This document shows, one piece after another, positions 42,323-51,963 of a stretch of 64,000 nucleotides of DNA (positions are counted from its first letter, which is position 1; each line of letters opens with the position of its first letter). Under the pieces are notes generated by a model. That model did no database searches. It was not told the DNA's origin and saw nothing but the letters and a program-made list of their open reading frames with translations. The position numbers were made by a program, and so were the translations under genes. This DNA comes from Mariniblastus sp. (GTDB taxonomy: Bacteria > Planctomycetota > Planctomycetia > Pirellulales > Pirellulaceae). The stretch spans positions 273,560-337,559 of the forward strand of contig JAKVBF010000001.1 in the NCBI GenBank assembly GCA_022447555.1. Reading direction: 5' to 3'.

Positions 42323-44779
42323 TTAGGAAGGATTCAACTCGGTTTTTCTGGCATTTTCCAGCCATTTTTCGGTACTTTCCGAATCGACCACTCGGCAGAT
42401 ATCCTCTAAATCGTCCGCGATCTGCCCAATCTCTTCCCTCCAAATGGCCGGTTCAATATCCGGCGGGCAAAGCGTTGCAAATTCATCGATCAACAAAACC
42501 ATCCTTAGGAGATGCCGAAACACCATCCCTTCCTGCTTTTGCAATTTATAACTGGTGATGTATTTATTGAAGTCACCACCAAATTCTAATACCGCGCCTG
42601 CTACCCAGGCCGGCCAGACTCGTAGATCGTCCACGCCGGGAAAGTCGTATTGAAATAGACGCTGTAGTTTATGTGGCAGCGTCAACACAAAGGCCCGCTC
42701 TTCGTCAAACCACCCCCGCTCATCTTCTTCATCAGGATCAACCGCTCCTAGCTCTTCGGACGTAGCCAATCCTAATTTCAATAGCTGGGCATCCAGTCGC
42801 GTGGCTGCCAAAGGTCCGGATGGCATTTCATCCAGCGGCGGAATCCGAATCGCTTTACCCAGAGAACGGGGCAATTCAAGCAAACTCTCCATCGCCTGGA
42901 TGCGCTCCGTTCGATCCGCGATGCCAAGATGATTCATTAAGAACAGCCCATACAGCGGATGGACGCCTCGCAAATTAAGTAAACCTTCCATCGTCTCTGT
43001 CGGATAGGCGAAAACAGGTCGGTAGTCCGATAAGGGATCCGCTGAGGGAGCCATTGCGGCCGCGGCCCGTTTTGATCGACTGGCGACCGGATCTTTCATT
43101 TCTGTACCTTGATCGGTCGGCTCGCTCGCGCGTTGCCCCAGGTCTAACGTCGGAGCGGCAGGTTGCTCAACACGCTCTGCGGGCTCAGTATGGGTCGACG
43201 GTTCAGATGCTGGCTTCGGCTTGTCATCCGGTTTTGCCGACATTTCAGCCAGAGGCGGCTTAGGCTCTAAGCTGACATAACCTCCTCGCCAAAGCGTGAT
43301 CAATCGCCGATTCAGTTCTCGATGCGCTCGCTCCCGTCCACGGCTGTCCAAAAGCCGGCCATCAATCAACCGCCGAATCGGTTCGACCTCTGGTGAAAGA
43401 TCCAACATGTAAACCAACATTCGCCAAGGTAAGGGCCCGCGACTGGCCAAATCAGCCGGGGGTGCCACCTTAAGCTGTTCGAACTGCTGCTGCGACCAAT
43501 ACTGTACTTCCGAATTTCGTTTGGGCATCTTTTTCTTAAGTGCTTTTTTCGCTTTTCGAAGACCTGGATCTTTAGTGTCCTCAGGAATTTGCTCGTATTT
43601 CTCTCGCCAGCGAAGGAGTTTGACGTCGTCTTCGTGGGCGAGTGCAATCACGAACCCGCGATCATCAAACTGCGGCCGCCCCGCCCGACCAAACATCTGA
43701 TGCGCGGCACTGGGTTCGATTACCTTCTTTTTCCTCGGGGGCCCCTTTAATAACGTAGGCAACAACACGCTGCGGGCGGGTAAATTGATCCCCGCTGCCA
43801 GAGTTTCCGTGCACACGCAGACCGACAAAAGCTTGTCCTGAAACAGTTGTTCCACAATCCTGCGGTAACGTGGCAAAATCCCGGCGTGATGAACCCCCAC
43901 CCCGCGCATCAGGATTTGTTTGAGCTTGGGCCCCGCTCCCTTCGACCAGTCACTTTGATCGAGCCGACCCGCAATCGCTTTTTGCTGATCCGGCGTGACC
44001 ACCTTTTTGCCTTTGAGCTGTTCGGCAATGGTCCAGCATTGCTCTCGGTTAAAGCAGAACAGCAACGCCGGAGTCAAACGAGCTTCGGCGACTCCGCCCA
44101 CCATCGACTCTAGCTGCTCTGACAACAACTGATCCTCAACCCACTGATAAGTCAAAGGGACCTTGCGTTCAGTCCCCTGCACCAGATCTAAGCCTCTCTG
44201 GTGACGCGCCCGAAGCCAACTGCAAAACTCCGACGCATTACCAACGGTCGCACTCAGTAACAATGTACGAACCGAGCTGGGTAATAAACTAAGGCCAAAC
44301 TCCCAAACGATCCCACGGTCTCGATCGTTAAAACTATGGAACTCATCCATCACGACCGCCCAAACATCGCCGAAATCAAAGGCCTCCCGGTGCAGCAGCC
44401 GATTCAGTAGGATCTCTGCCACGACAACTAAAATCTTAGCTTGAGGATTGATCTTTCGATTTCCGGTCACTAATCCTATATCCGATGCGGAAAAACCCCA
44501 CGCGACAGCCTTGCGTTGCAATTCCTGGAATTTCTGATCTGTCAACGCAATCAAGGGTGTTGTGTAGTAAGCCGTTTTTCTAAGCTTCAATGCTTCGTAA
44601 ATAGCCGCTTCGGCAACCAATGTCTTACCGGTTCCAGTCGGTGCGCACATCAACACCCCCTGCTCGCTAGAGAACCAGGCGAACAGGGCTTCTTCCTGAA
44701 CGGGATACGGCTCAAAAGGCAATGCATCAAAATATTCTTGGGCAATCTCATCCCGCCGGTTTTGAAGTTGTTCCATCAT
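42323..44779 (-). CDS. Ski2-like DEAD/DEAH-box helicase
   Basis: 818 residues. Helicase motifs are clear: Q-like PYPVQEEAL, Walker A APTGTGKTLVAE, TTPLIALTDQK, the DEFH box in VVMDEFHSF, motif III LLLSATVGN, GVGVHHAGILPRYR, TETLAAGINLPA and motif VI QMFGRAGRPQFD. This spacing is that of the Ski2/Mtr4/Hel308 group, which unwind RNA or branched DNA. After residue 430 comes a basic segment, a Pro/Glu-rich linker (KPKPASEPSTHTEPAERVEQP) and a C-terminal helical domain not assigned to a known family. A GTG one codon earlier is also possible. Confidence 0.88.
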   Translation of the reverse strand: MMEQLQNRRDEIAQEYFDALPFEPYPVQEEALFAWFSSEQGVLMCAPTGTGKTLVAEAAIYEALKLRKTAYYTTPLIALTDQKFQELQRKAVAWGFSASDIGLVTGNRKINPQAKILVVVAEILLNRLLHREAFDFGDVWAVVMDEFHSFNDRDRGIVWEFGLSLLPSSVRTLLLSATVGNASEFCSWLRARHQRGLDLVQGTERKVPLTYQWVEDQLLSEQLESMVGGVAEARLTPALLFCFNREQCWTIAEQLKGKKVVTPDQQKAIAGRLDQSDWSKGAGPKLKQILMRGVGVHHAGILPRYRRIVEQLFQDKLLSVCVCTETLAAGINLPARSVLLPTLLKGPPRKKKVIEPSAAHQMFGRAGRPQFDDRGFVIALAHEDDVKLLRWREKYEQIPEDTKDPGLRKAKKALKKKMPKRNSEVQYWSQQQFEQLKVAPPADLASRGPLPWRMLVYMLDLSPEVEPIRRLIDGRLLDSRGRERAHRELNRRLITLWRGGYVSLEPKPPLAEMSAKPDDKPKPASEPSTHTEPAERVEQPAAPTLDLGQRASEPTDQGTEMKDPVASRSKRAAAAMAPSADPLSDYRPVFAYPTETMEGLLNLRGVHPLYGLFLMNHLGIADRTERIQAMESLLELPRSLGKAIRIPPLDEMPSGPLAATRLDAQLLKLGLATSEELGAVDPDEEDERGWFDEERAFVLTLPHKLQRLFQYDFPGVDDLRVWPAWVAGAVLEFGGDFNKYITSYKLQKQEGMVFRHLLRMVLLIDEFATLCPPDIEPAIWREEIGQIADDLEDICRVVDSESTEKWLENARKTELNPS

Positions 44780-45124
44780 CACTTTATTTTGCTAGCAGTT
44801 TGAGCGGGACGGGTTTGTTTTGAGGTAACCCCGTCATCAAATTGTTGACGCCGATTCCATTTCGCGACAGGTGGCATCTCGCACTTACCTGAGAGAAATT
44901 TATTTTAACTCTTTTATCATTATCGATTTGCGCCGAGAGATTCCAAACCTTGGCGAACTTGGCATCGTGGTTGCTCGTAAGAGAAGTGCGAAAATACGCC
45001 GCTCTTGCTTTACACGACGTAGAGACTTGCCCGCCGCTCCGACCAACGAGGCGTTGTTCGAATTTAAGGGAATCGTTCCCGGCCGGCCCCGGTAATTCAT
45101 CCGTATTCTGGAGAATCTTGAAAC
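44780..45124. other. Divergent non-coding spacer
   Basis: About 345 bases between the helicase start and the small membrane-protein start. Short open frames exist on both strands, but none has a good ribosome-binding site or a protein-like sequence. An AT-rich stretch around 44900-44930 is the likeliest promoter area. Confidence 0.45.
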
Positions 45125-45388
45125 ATGTCACAACGTCGAACCAAATCTACCCGCCGAAAACGATCCAGCAAGAACCGCCGAGTCTCTACCGTGATTGGAA
45201 ATTTACTCTTGGAATCGCTTGGCTTTGGCGTCCTCATGTTCGTCTTGTTTTTCATTCACACAACGCCGGCCGACACCGCAACCTCGCAGATCGAGTCCAA
45301 TCGATCGAACGATGGATGGCAGGATAAAAACGACTTCAGGGCATATGTTTCAGAATTATTTGCCACGCCCATCCAGCTGACGAACTAA
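45125..45388 (+). CDS. Small membrane protein with a basic N-terminus
   Basis: 87 residues. The first 20 are strongly basic (MSQRRTKSTRRKRSSKNRR), followed by one membrane helix (IGNLLLESLGFGVLMFVLFFI) and a hydrophilic tail that should lie in the periplasm. GGAG lies 11 bases before the ATG, a little far. The basic end would hold the N-terminus inside by the positive-inside rule. No family is recognised. The pattern of charge and hydrophobicity argues that it is real. Confidence 0.5.
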   Translation: MSQRRTKSTRRKRSSKNRRVSTVIGNLLLESLGFGVLMFVLFFIHTTPADTATSQIESNRSNDGWQDKNDFRAYVSELFATPIQLTN

Positions 45389-45485
45389 TTGTGGTTTCGG
45401 AATGGTTTGCAGACAGCCTCTTCTTGAGGTGCGTGCCCCTGCGTTGTATGGATTCAAACCAAGGCAACACCGCCGAGTGATTACG

Positions 45486-45515
45486 AAAAAAAGGCAGCCA
45501 CTCACGGTGACTGCC
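45486..45515 (-). terminator. Intrinsic terminator downstream of rpoD
   Basis: On the minus strand GGCAG and an inner CAC pair with GTG and CTGCC around a five-base loop, with one mismatch, followed by seven T. It begins 45 bases after the sigma factor stop. Confidence 0.75.
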
Positions 45516-45559
45516 TCATTCTCTAACCTGGAGGAAACTGAGCTGATCTTGTCTCTAGA

Positions 45560-47122
45560 CTAGTCTAGAAAGCCAACCAATTCTTGACTGCGGCTCGGCT
45601 GTTGTAACTTCCGAACTGCTTTCGCTTCAATCTGGCGAATACGCTCTCGGGTCACTTTGAAAATGTGGCCTACTTCTTCAAGCGTATAGCTGTAGCCATC
45701 TCCCAAGCCGTAACGCAGCTTGATGATTTCACGCTCTCGATAGCTCAGGGTTTTTAATACCTTATGAATACGCCCTCGCAGCATTTCTTGGGACGCTCCA
45801 ATGGATGGACTTTTGGCCTCGCCATCCGGTAACAAATCTCCAAAATGACTGTCTTCACTATTACCAACAGGTCGGTCGAGACTGATCGGGTAACGGCTCA
45901 TCGCTAAAACTCGCCGCGCCTCATCAACAGTTGTTTCAGAACGTCGGGCCACTTCTTCAAGCGTCGGCTCACGCCCCAACTCCTGAAGCAATTGTCGTGA
46001 TACGGTCCGAACTCGCGACATTGTCTCAACCATATGGACCGGAATCCGAATAGTTCGGCTCTGATCTGCAACCGCTCGGGTGATCGCCTGTCGAATCCAC
46101 CACGTGGCATACGTACAAAACTTGAATCCCCTACGGTACTCAAACTTGTCTACAGCTCGCATCAAACCCGCATTCCCTTCTTGAATCAAGTCAAGAAAGC
46201 TCAAGCCTCGGTTGCGATACTTTTTGGCGATAGAGACAACCAATCGCAAGTTACCTTCGGAGAGCTCACGTTTGGCTTTCTGGTACTTGGAGTAGATCGA
46301 CCGCAAGAAATTGATGCGGTGTCGAAGACTGGCCGGTGATTCCTGACAAGCCACTAAAATGGTACGCATTTCGTCCATCCACGGCTGCCGTTCTTCAATC
46401 GGCTTTTTTGCCTTCTTGTGAACTTGGATTTTTTGCTGTAGTTCGTCGACTCGGTCGCTGAAATCTTCGACGGTACGGATCATGGATTCGATTCGCTGGG
46501 TGCGCAAACCAAGCTCCTCGATCAACCGGACCGAGCGTCTGCGACGACGAGCTAAATTTTGCCAGGCTTTTCGGCGAGATGTCTTCGTTTCCGAAAGAGA
46601 AAATGCCGTCATGTAATCGCGGCGATTTCTTTTCAGCAAGACATCAAGCGTTCGAAGGTTATGCGGGATACGACCGAGGATCTGTTCTTTCTCTAAACGA
46701 TCGGTTACCGAAACCTGAACCGTTCGGTCAAATGGTAGTTCGCCTCGATGCACCCGGAGTAATGTTTTGTAAGCAGATTGAATGACGTAATCACATTCAA
46801 GCAACTTGGTTCTAAATTCGCGGCGTGTCTCTTCGATGCGCTTGGCGAGCGCAATTTCTTGCTGCCGGGTCAACAGTGGAATTTCGCCCATTTGAGTCAG
46901 GTACATCCGGACAGGGTCATCCGACCAAGACTCCGTCTCGTCAATTCCAGCCAACATCTCTTCGCTAGCCTTCATATCCGCGTCTGAAACTTGACCGTCA
47001 ACTGGCGATGAGGCGGTGCGGTGCTCATCAGACTCGACCCCGGGATCCGCAAATGCTCCGCCACCGGTGCCTCTAGTCCTAGTCGCTTCATCTTCAAAAT
47101 TATCGAGTATTGCGTCGTACAA
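45560..47122 (-). CDS. rpoD: RNA polymerase sigma-70 factor (housekeeping type)
   Basis: 520 residues from a TTG with GAGGAG eight bases upstream. Region 1.2 is visible in [23 protein letters not shown]. Region 2 is [21 protein letters not shown] through [20 protein letters not shown]. Region 3 includes [19 protein letters not shown]. Region 4 ends with [25 protein letters not shown] and [20 protein letters not shown], the helix-turn-helix for the -35 box. Between regions 1.2 and 2 lies a helical non-conserved insert of about 180 residues. It lacks the long acidic region 1.1. The TTG start may keep expression moderate. Confidence 0.93.
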   Translation of the reverse strand: MYDAILDNFEDEATRTRGTGGGAFADPGVESDEHRTASSPVDGQVSDADMKASEEMLAGIDETESWSDDPVRMYLTQMGEIPLLTRQQEIALAKRIEETRREFRTKLLECDYVIQSAYKTLLRVHRGELPFDRTVQVSVTDRLEKEQILGRIPHNLRTLDVLLKRNRRDYMTAFSLSETKTSRRKAWQNLARRRRRSVRLIEELGLRTQRIESMIRTVEDFSDRVDELQQKIQVHKKAKKPIEERQPWMDEMRTILVACQESPASLRHRINFLRSIYSKYQKAKRELSEGNLRLVVSIAKKYRNRGLSFLDLIQEGNAGLMRAVDKFEYRRGFKFCTYATWWIRQAITRAVADQSRTIRIPVHMVETMSRVRTVSRQLLQELGREPTLEEVARRSETTVDEARRVLAMSRYPISLDRPVGNSEDSHFGDLLPDGEAKSPSIGASQEMLRGRIHKVLKTLSYREREIIKLRYGLGDGYSYTLEEVGHIFKVTRERIRQIEAKAVRKLQQPSRSQELVGFLD

Positions 47123-47776
47123 GTTCGCACTCCTCAGGCGTTTAGTACTTTATTTCGAGTTGTGTTCGCAGGCCTACGATGACAACCTACTGTTCAACCA
47201 CAAAAACTTTCTAAGTTTACCACTCTATTTACATCTACCCTGATAAGAGTCTTATTTGGAAAGAGATTCCGATTAGAAAACCAATTCACATGACATGGAC
47301 TCGCTCCTGTTTAATGCTGATCAATTGAAAGCGATTGGGGCAGGCACAAATGCCTGAATGTCTGAGACCTACCTGTCTTGATTCACAATCACACCAAGCG
47401 GCGATGACCGTGACCCATCCTGATTATTGCTTTCAAAAATTCAACCCAGCAACGAACAGTCCTGCTTCTGGAATTGGCTTCTCTAAGGTTCTTTCCCGAC
47501 TCCCCGCGGGGTACCCGTAAAGGCTTGGTTTCAATGGAAACCCACTTCGCAACCGCTTGCTCTTTAAGACGAAACATCCCATAGAAAACCAGGACTGTTG
47601 GGCATTAGACAGAGCATGAGTTTGCGATGACATAATTTTAACTACCACCCCATTAGGGTCCAGCAGTAAAAAGGCCGGAGTTGACAGAAAACGGGACTAT
47701 CTCCAATTTAATGCCATCAATAAGCCGGTCGCTACAAGGATTGACCACTCTCATCGTAAGGTCGTTGATTTTTCCG

Positions 47777-47798
47777 CACTAACACTTAAGTTTTAGTG
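47777..47798. repeat. Inverted repeat, 9-base arms
   Basis: CACTAACAC and GTTTTAGTG face each other around TTAA, with eight of nine positions paired. It lies 34 bases before a second palindrome and upstream of the zinc-ribbon membrane-protein gene. It could be a protein-binding site. Confidence 0.5.
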
Positions 47799-47831
47799 AA
47801 TTGAGATAGGCAATTGACAAATCCACCAAGA

Positions 47832-47849
47832 TTTACCCTATTGGGTAAA
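47832..47849. repeat. Perfect inverted repeat, TTTACCC-N4-GGGTAAA
   Basis: Seven-base arms with no mismatch around TATT, located 13 bases after a TTGACA hexamer. The position, overlapping where a -10 box would be, suits an operator, but no regulator is known here. Confidence 0.5.
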
Positions 47850-48013
47850 ATTCAACGACTGGAATAAGTTACCAATAAGTAAACCTTTTGAGATCGACCT
47901 CTTTTAAGCCATCTGAAGTTATTTTCACCGACCTCTCGTATTAAAAATTGGCGACCAAAAGAACTGATGTGGATTTCAAAAAGGTTCTAAAACTTAACAA
48001 ATACGGCAAATCC

Positions 48014-48565
48014 ATGGCTCAGCTTTACCTTTTGCCCTGCGGCAGTTGTGACACCAAGATCGAAATCGAACTCAAACAAGCCGGAAGCGAGATTCCCTGC
48101 CCCGAGTGCCAAGCAACCATCAACATACCCACGATGGGTGGGATTAAAAAACTCGAACTTTCCGATATCTCTGGCATTACGGTGGATTCGGCGGCGAGTG
48201 CGACAACAGTACGCCATATTGGCTCGAAACAATGGCTATTTTCCGGCGGTTTGGTAGTTCTGGTTTTAGCTGCGATCGCTGGCTTCGCGATCTGGTTCTA
48301 CGCTGACAGCCTAGTGACGATCAGTGATATTGATCAAACGGTGCAAAAAGCCAATCAACCACTCGCCAATATTAGTCCAGCCGCTGTATGGGATGCTTGG
48401 GACGAGATGTTTGCAAAAGGTCCGTTACCTGAATGGCAAGAGAACGAAGAGATGGGCTTTAATAGACAGGCCCACTACCTCAAAAACATCGCATATGGAT
48501 TCATGGCCGTCGCTGCTTTGGGATTCCTCGCCCTATTATCTTCGCTCCTTATGAAAGACAAGTAG
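48014..48565 (+). CDS. Zinc-ribbon membrane protein
   Basis: 183 residues from the ATG at 48014. An upstream TTG at 47948 is in frame but adds residues that do not fit the domain. The N-terminal domain has two CxxC pairs (LPCGSCDTKIEIELKQAG and IPCPECQATINIP), a zinc ribbon of the kind found at the start of many planctomycete membrane proteins. Two membrane helices follow (LFSGGLVVLVLAAIAGFAIWF and NIAYGFMAVAALGFLALLSSLL), with a soluble segment between them containing DAWDEMFAKGPLPEWQ. No enzymatic function is apparent. Confidence 0.75.
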   Translation: MAQLYLLPCGSCDTKIEIELKQAGSEIPCPECQATINIPTMGGIKKLELSDISGITVDSAASATTVRHIGSKQWLFSGGLVVLVLAAIAGFAIWFYADSLVTISDIDQTVQKANQPLANISPAAVWDAWDEMFAKGPLPEWQENEEMGFNRQAHYLKNIAYGFMAVAALGFLALLSSLLMKDK

Positions 48566-48630
48566 ATCGAGCAGCTCAAACCTGAGCAAAGGCTGTTGGT
48601 CGAGGAATCAACCAAGTTATTTGTTTGTGC

Positions 48631-49431
48631 TCATTTAACTCTCAACACAAACACCGCATCTTCTGTCCCGGTATCCAACGTCACCGGAAGTGTCAGATCG
48701 TACTGAAAATCATAGATGGCCTCAACTTCGATTCCATTGACCCCATCAACGAGTTGGCAAAACTGATCCGCGGTATAGGTTCTAAACCGGAGTTGATCTC
48801 GAATACGAAACTGTCGCGAGGGGGTGTAGATGTCATACTGCATTGCATACTCTTCGTAACGTTCAGACCAATTGCGATCCACCAGCCAGAGGTTGCTATT
48901 GACGGTCAAGTGCCCCCGAGTGGCCGACCAAGCTTCACTATCGCAAGTCTCCCCATTGAGCGGAGATAAGTGGATGCCGATTACGTAAATCCCACCTGAC
49001 CGTATCGCTTGTTGCATGCATGTCAGATGCCGAACCGCCAAATCTTCGGTATTCAGATGCCGAAAGCTGTTGATCATGTTAAACCCGACATCCACCGGTT
49101 GATCCAACTGAAACTGCGTCATATCTCCGACCATCCCGGTTTCTGGTAAGCCGTACCGCGTCAAACGCTCGTTGCAAAACGCGATTGCTTTGGCGTTCAG
49201 GTCATTCCCTGAAACGCAAATTCCTGCCTGACATAAACGAAATAACAGTCGTCCCGTTCCGCAGGCTGGCTCGAACATCGACTTCGGCTCTTGCCCTAAA
49301 AATCGCTCAGCACAACTGACCAAGAAATCAAACTCTGCCCTCCAATCCGAACCATAAATCAGATCGTAGTACTTTGGATAGTCATAGATATCAGCCTGAA
49401 GTTCTTCCACGCGTTTCACCCCGGATTGCAT
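48631..49431 (-). CDS. Class I SAM-dependent methyltransferase
   Basis: 266 residues. The N-terminal YPKYYDLIYGSDWRAEFDFL is typical of small-molecule methyltransferases. Motif I is MFEPACGTGRLLFRLCQAG, followed by VSGNDLNAKAIAFC. The motif IV region reads VDVGFNMINSFRHL, with GGIYVIGIHL as the post-motif strand. The C-terminal half has extra strands (RFRTYTADQFCQLV, YDFQYDLTLPV). The substrate is unknown. It is convergent with the zinc-ribbon gene and upstream of no obvious partner. Confidence 0.8.
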   Translation of the reverse strand: MQSGVKRVEELQADIYDYPKYYDLIYGSDWRAEFDFLVSCAERFLGQEPKSMFEPACGTGRLLFRLCQAGICVSGNDLNAKAIAFCNERLTRYGLPETGMVGDMTQFQLDQPVDVGFNMINSFRHLNTEDLAVRHLTCMQQAIRSGGIYVIGIHLSPLNGETCDSEAWSATRGHLTVNSNLWLVDRNWSERYEEYAMQYDIYTPSRQFRIRDQLRFRTYTADQFCQLVDGVNGIEVEAIYDFQYDLTLPVTLDTGTEDAVFVLRVK

Positions 49432-49594
49432 ACAGCGAGCATTGGCTTGGTTTCTAAGCGATAGCCGCCCCAGTGGCTACCCGGTAGGTACGGGGACACT
49501 CTAAAACGCTCAAGCGGAATGGCGTATTGACCAAGCGGGATGGCCTACAGGGCAAGCGTCGAAAGTCAGCTGCCAAGAGAGAGACTCGCGGTTG

Positions 49595-51103
49595 TTAAAC
49601 TTGCGTTGAGTTGGCCAACAATTTGTTTAAAGCTTTTCGGACCAACTTAAATTTAAGCGGCATGTCCAGGGGCAAACGGCACTCAGAAATCTTGGCATCC
49701 GGAAGGTATTTTTTCATCCCCGCCGTCAGCAGCAGCAACGCCGGAATCTCCGCCGTTTCTTCGTTGTCGGCAAACATATTGAACGCCTGAATACCCTCGT
49801 AGCCCAGACCGGAACAACCAAAAATCACACAATCCGCTGGGCGCTCCTCCGCCGGATCAAGCTCCGAAAACCGGACCAATGCCCTCTGAGGATCTCCAAT
49901 CACCAGAACTCGATAACCGAGGTTTTTCAACTTTTCCCGCAGCGTGTTTTGAATTTTTTGATTGGACTCAATCACCATCACTGTTTTTCCGTCGCCCTCA
50001 ATTTCGCGGTGCGTGATTTTCGCGTAATGCTCCGCGTCTTGCTGAGCCGCCTGCGGATCGTACCGTTCGTTTTTACCGCGATCCAACGCGTCGATCGTTT
50101 GGTCGATTTCCCGCAAAGCGGCGCCCGGCGTCTGAGGTCGTTTCTCTGGATCTAATTCCATCAAACGATTGACTAGGATCACTAAACGGTGTGGCATATC
50201 CGGCTCGAGATTAGTGATGGGCACAATCTCCCTGTATCGCCTTGGCGACAGACGCTTGATCCGCTCACGAGTTTCCAAAAGAGGCGACTGACCCGTCAAC
50301 ATATGGTATAAAATACAGCCCAAAAAATACACGTCGCTTCGCGCATCATTCCGGGCCACATTGGTCGTTTTTTCGAGACCAGCATAGTCGATACTTCGAG
50401 GGTTAAACGACGTCTTGTTCGCCGCATCAACGTCCACCTCAGTGTTAACCGCCGCCAAACCAAAGTCGACAATTTTGGCCTGTCCGCTCGTTGACAATAA
50501 GACGTTCGATAACTTCATATCACGATGGCTAATTCCAAGTTTGAATGCATAATCCAGTCCGGCCCCGAGATCACGAATGATTTTTATTGCTGTATGCCGC
50601 TTGATTTTGTTATGAGCCTTGACAAAATCTCGCAAGTTTTGACCTTCAATAAAATCCATCACCATAAACGTCCGACCTCGATCTTCCGCCACTTCATGAA
50701 TGGGAACGATGTTGGGATGTCTTAGACGCATCACCATCCGCGCTTCCCGCATGAATCGATCCCGCGTATCAACATCGGTGGCGTAGCGGTTTCTGAGAAC
50801 CTTGACCGCTTTAATGTCACCCGTTTTTTGATGGGCTGCTCGATACACTCTGGCGAATGTACCGGCTCCAACCAAGTAAAGAACTTTCCAGCTGCCGTAA
50901 AAATAGCCGCGCCGATGGCCCTCAATCAATCGCTGAATCTGCCAGTTGGTGAGGTACTCTTGCTGCAGTAAAACACTTTGCAGGGCATCAAAAGACGTAC
51001 CGCGACCCCCAGCCGCAGACATAGCTCGGTCTAATTGGGCTGTCTCCAGCAAGCGACATTCATGCGCTCGTTGCGATAACTGTTCTGCTGATAGGTCCGG
51101 CAT
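49595..51103 (-). CDS. Hanks-type Ser/Thr kinase fused to a degenerate receiver domain
   Basis: 502 residues. A 65-residue helical N-terminus of planctomycete kinases comes first, then a complete kinase domain. It has the Gly-rich loop GAGTFARVY, K101, E120, HRDMKLSN at 193-200, DFG at 213-215, and SDVYFLGCILYHMLTG. All catalytic residues are present. From about residue 370 the sequence follows a receiver fold (TVMVIESNQKIQNTLREKLKNLGY, ADCVIFGCSGLGYEG, IPALLLLTAG). The acidic pair is replaced by ES and the phosphate-accepting aspartate by glycine, so it cannot work as a normal response-regulator receiver. No membrane helix is present. It probably binds a partner or ligand through this domain. 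Confidence 0.88.
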   Translation of the reverse strand: MPDLSAEQLSQRAHECRLLETAQLDRAMSAAGGRGTSFDALQSVLLQQEYLTNWQIQRLIEGHRRGYFYGSWKVLYLVGAGTFARVYRAAHQKTGDIKAVKVLRNRYATDVDTRDRFMREARMVMRLRHPNIVPIHEVAEDRGRTFMVMDFIEGQNLRDFVKAHNKIKRHTAIKIIRDLGAGLDYAFKLGISHRDMKLSNVLLSTSGQAKIVDFGLAAVNTEVDVDAANKTSFNPRSIDYAGLEKTTNVARNDARSDVYFLGCILYHMLTGQSPLLETRERIKRLSPRRYREIVPITNLEPDMPHRLVILVNRLMELDPEKRPQTPGAALREIDQTIDALDRGKNERYDPQAAQQDAEHYAKITHREIEGDGKTVMVIESNQKIQNTLREKLKNLGYRVLVIGDPQRALVRFSELDPAEERPADCVIFGCSGLGYEGIQAFNMFADNEETAEIPALLLLTAGMKKYLPDAKISECRLPLDMPLKFKLVRKALNKLLANSTQV

Positions 51104-51415
51104 GTGGTTTATTAAGAAAAAAGACTCGTTTGGAATTGGGTATTCAATAATTCATTCTATGTCACCCGAAGATGGAACTTACTATCACCTACGGGAATTT
51201 GGCCCACCCTTAAATAGGCCGTATGTTTAAATGATCGGGCACTCATTGACTAACCCGTCATTCTAATATGCCAGTTTATTCAACTCCCTATTTTCCGGCA
51301 ACTTTTACCCGGTTTGAGCTTCCCGTCGTTTCTAAATATGGGCAAATCAAGAGAATAATCGGAAAATTCGTTAAATCGGGTAAATTGTAGCTCGCAGTTT
51401 ACTCGCCGCGGGGAA
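51104..51415. other. Non-coding gap upstream of the kinase gene
   Basis: 312 AT-rich bases between two minus-strand genes. It should hold the kinase promoter, but I could not pick a clear pair of hexamers. No open frame of interest and no terminator hairpin with a T-run are seen. Confidence 0.45.
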
Positions 51416-51694
51416 TTAAAACTCTCCGTCCAGCGCTTCTTTATATTTATCTCTCTCTACTCGGGTCGATTCGAGATCAAACATCAGGTATTTCATATCC
51501 AAGCGGAGCTGACTCAACGCTTCCTGGATCAGATTCAGAATACGCCGTCGCCGACGTGTGTATTCCACAACCCGATTCAAACTGGGATTCAGTTGATTTC
51601 GATACTCTTCTGGAAGGCTGCCAACTTGGGCAATGAGATCCGACAAGTCTGCGGGCAAACTGTCGGTCGTGATCGTCAAACGTTTGGCAGTCAT
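51416..51694 (-). CDS. Small helical hypothetical protein
   Basis: 92 residues from the ATG at 51694, which has AAAAGGA six bases upstream. An earlier in-frame start is possible but lacks a ribosome-binding site. The sequence begins MTAKRLTITTDSLPADLSDL, with a basic helix in the middle (VVEYTRRRRRILNLIQEALSQL) and a coiled-coil-like acidic end (FDLESTRVERDKYKEAL). It is soluble, without cysteines or known motifs. It may be a small nucleic-acid-binding or scaffold protein, but that is a guess. Confidence 0.65.
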   Translation of the reverse strand: MTAKRLTITTDSLPADLSDLIAQVGSLPEEYRNQLNPSLNRVVEYTRRRRRILNLIQEALSQLRLDMKYLMFDLESTRVERDKYKEALDGEF

Positions 51695-51963
51695 GGTGTT
51701 CCTTTTTTTATAATTGATACCTCCGATAGATGCACACCGAATGCCAAGCCATTTAAATCCCAGCCCATTAACCATAAAGCAAATCTATCATTAGACTTAC
51801 AGAGAAAGAACGCTTCCTAAGCCCATGCATCCGTGTTGCCAAAAAGCAACGAACTGATCTGGCTACAAATCTTAAATAACGCTACAAGAACGACTTACGT
51901 TAAATTCAACGTCTTTACTGTATTGGTGACTAAACGAAACGCTTCCACTCCCTTTCAGTCTTC

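Larger units (their letters stand above)
47123..48013. other. Long intergenic region upstream of rpoD and the zinc-ribbon gene
   Basis: About 890 bases between two divergent genes. Short open frames of 60-70 codons occur on both strands around 47335-47650, but they overlap one another, lack good ribosome-binding sites and do not look like proteins. The last 240 bases are AT-rich and hold two inverted repeats, listed separately. A TTGACA at 47814-47819 has no good -10 at normal spacing. No known RNA family was recognised; a regulatory or small RNA gene cannot be excluded. Confidence 0.5.

Noticed and set aside
42182-42325. Read-through of the helicase stop into the PEP-CTERM tail as a functional fusion
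   Set aside because: The frame matches, but a cytoplasmic helicase without a signal peptide has no use for a sorting tail; a deletion junction is simpler.
44784-45131. Minus-strand open frame of 115 codons between the helicase gene and the small membrane-protein gene
   Set aside because: Protein-unlike composition and no ribosome-binding site; a plus-strand gene with a proper membrane helix starts inside it.
47335-47648. Open frames of 60-70 codons on both strands upstream of rpoD
   Set aside because: They overlap one another, have no good ribosome-binding site and do not read like proteins.
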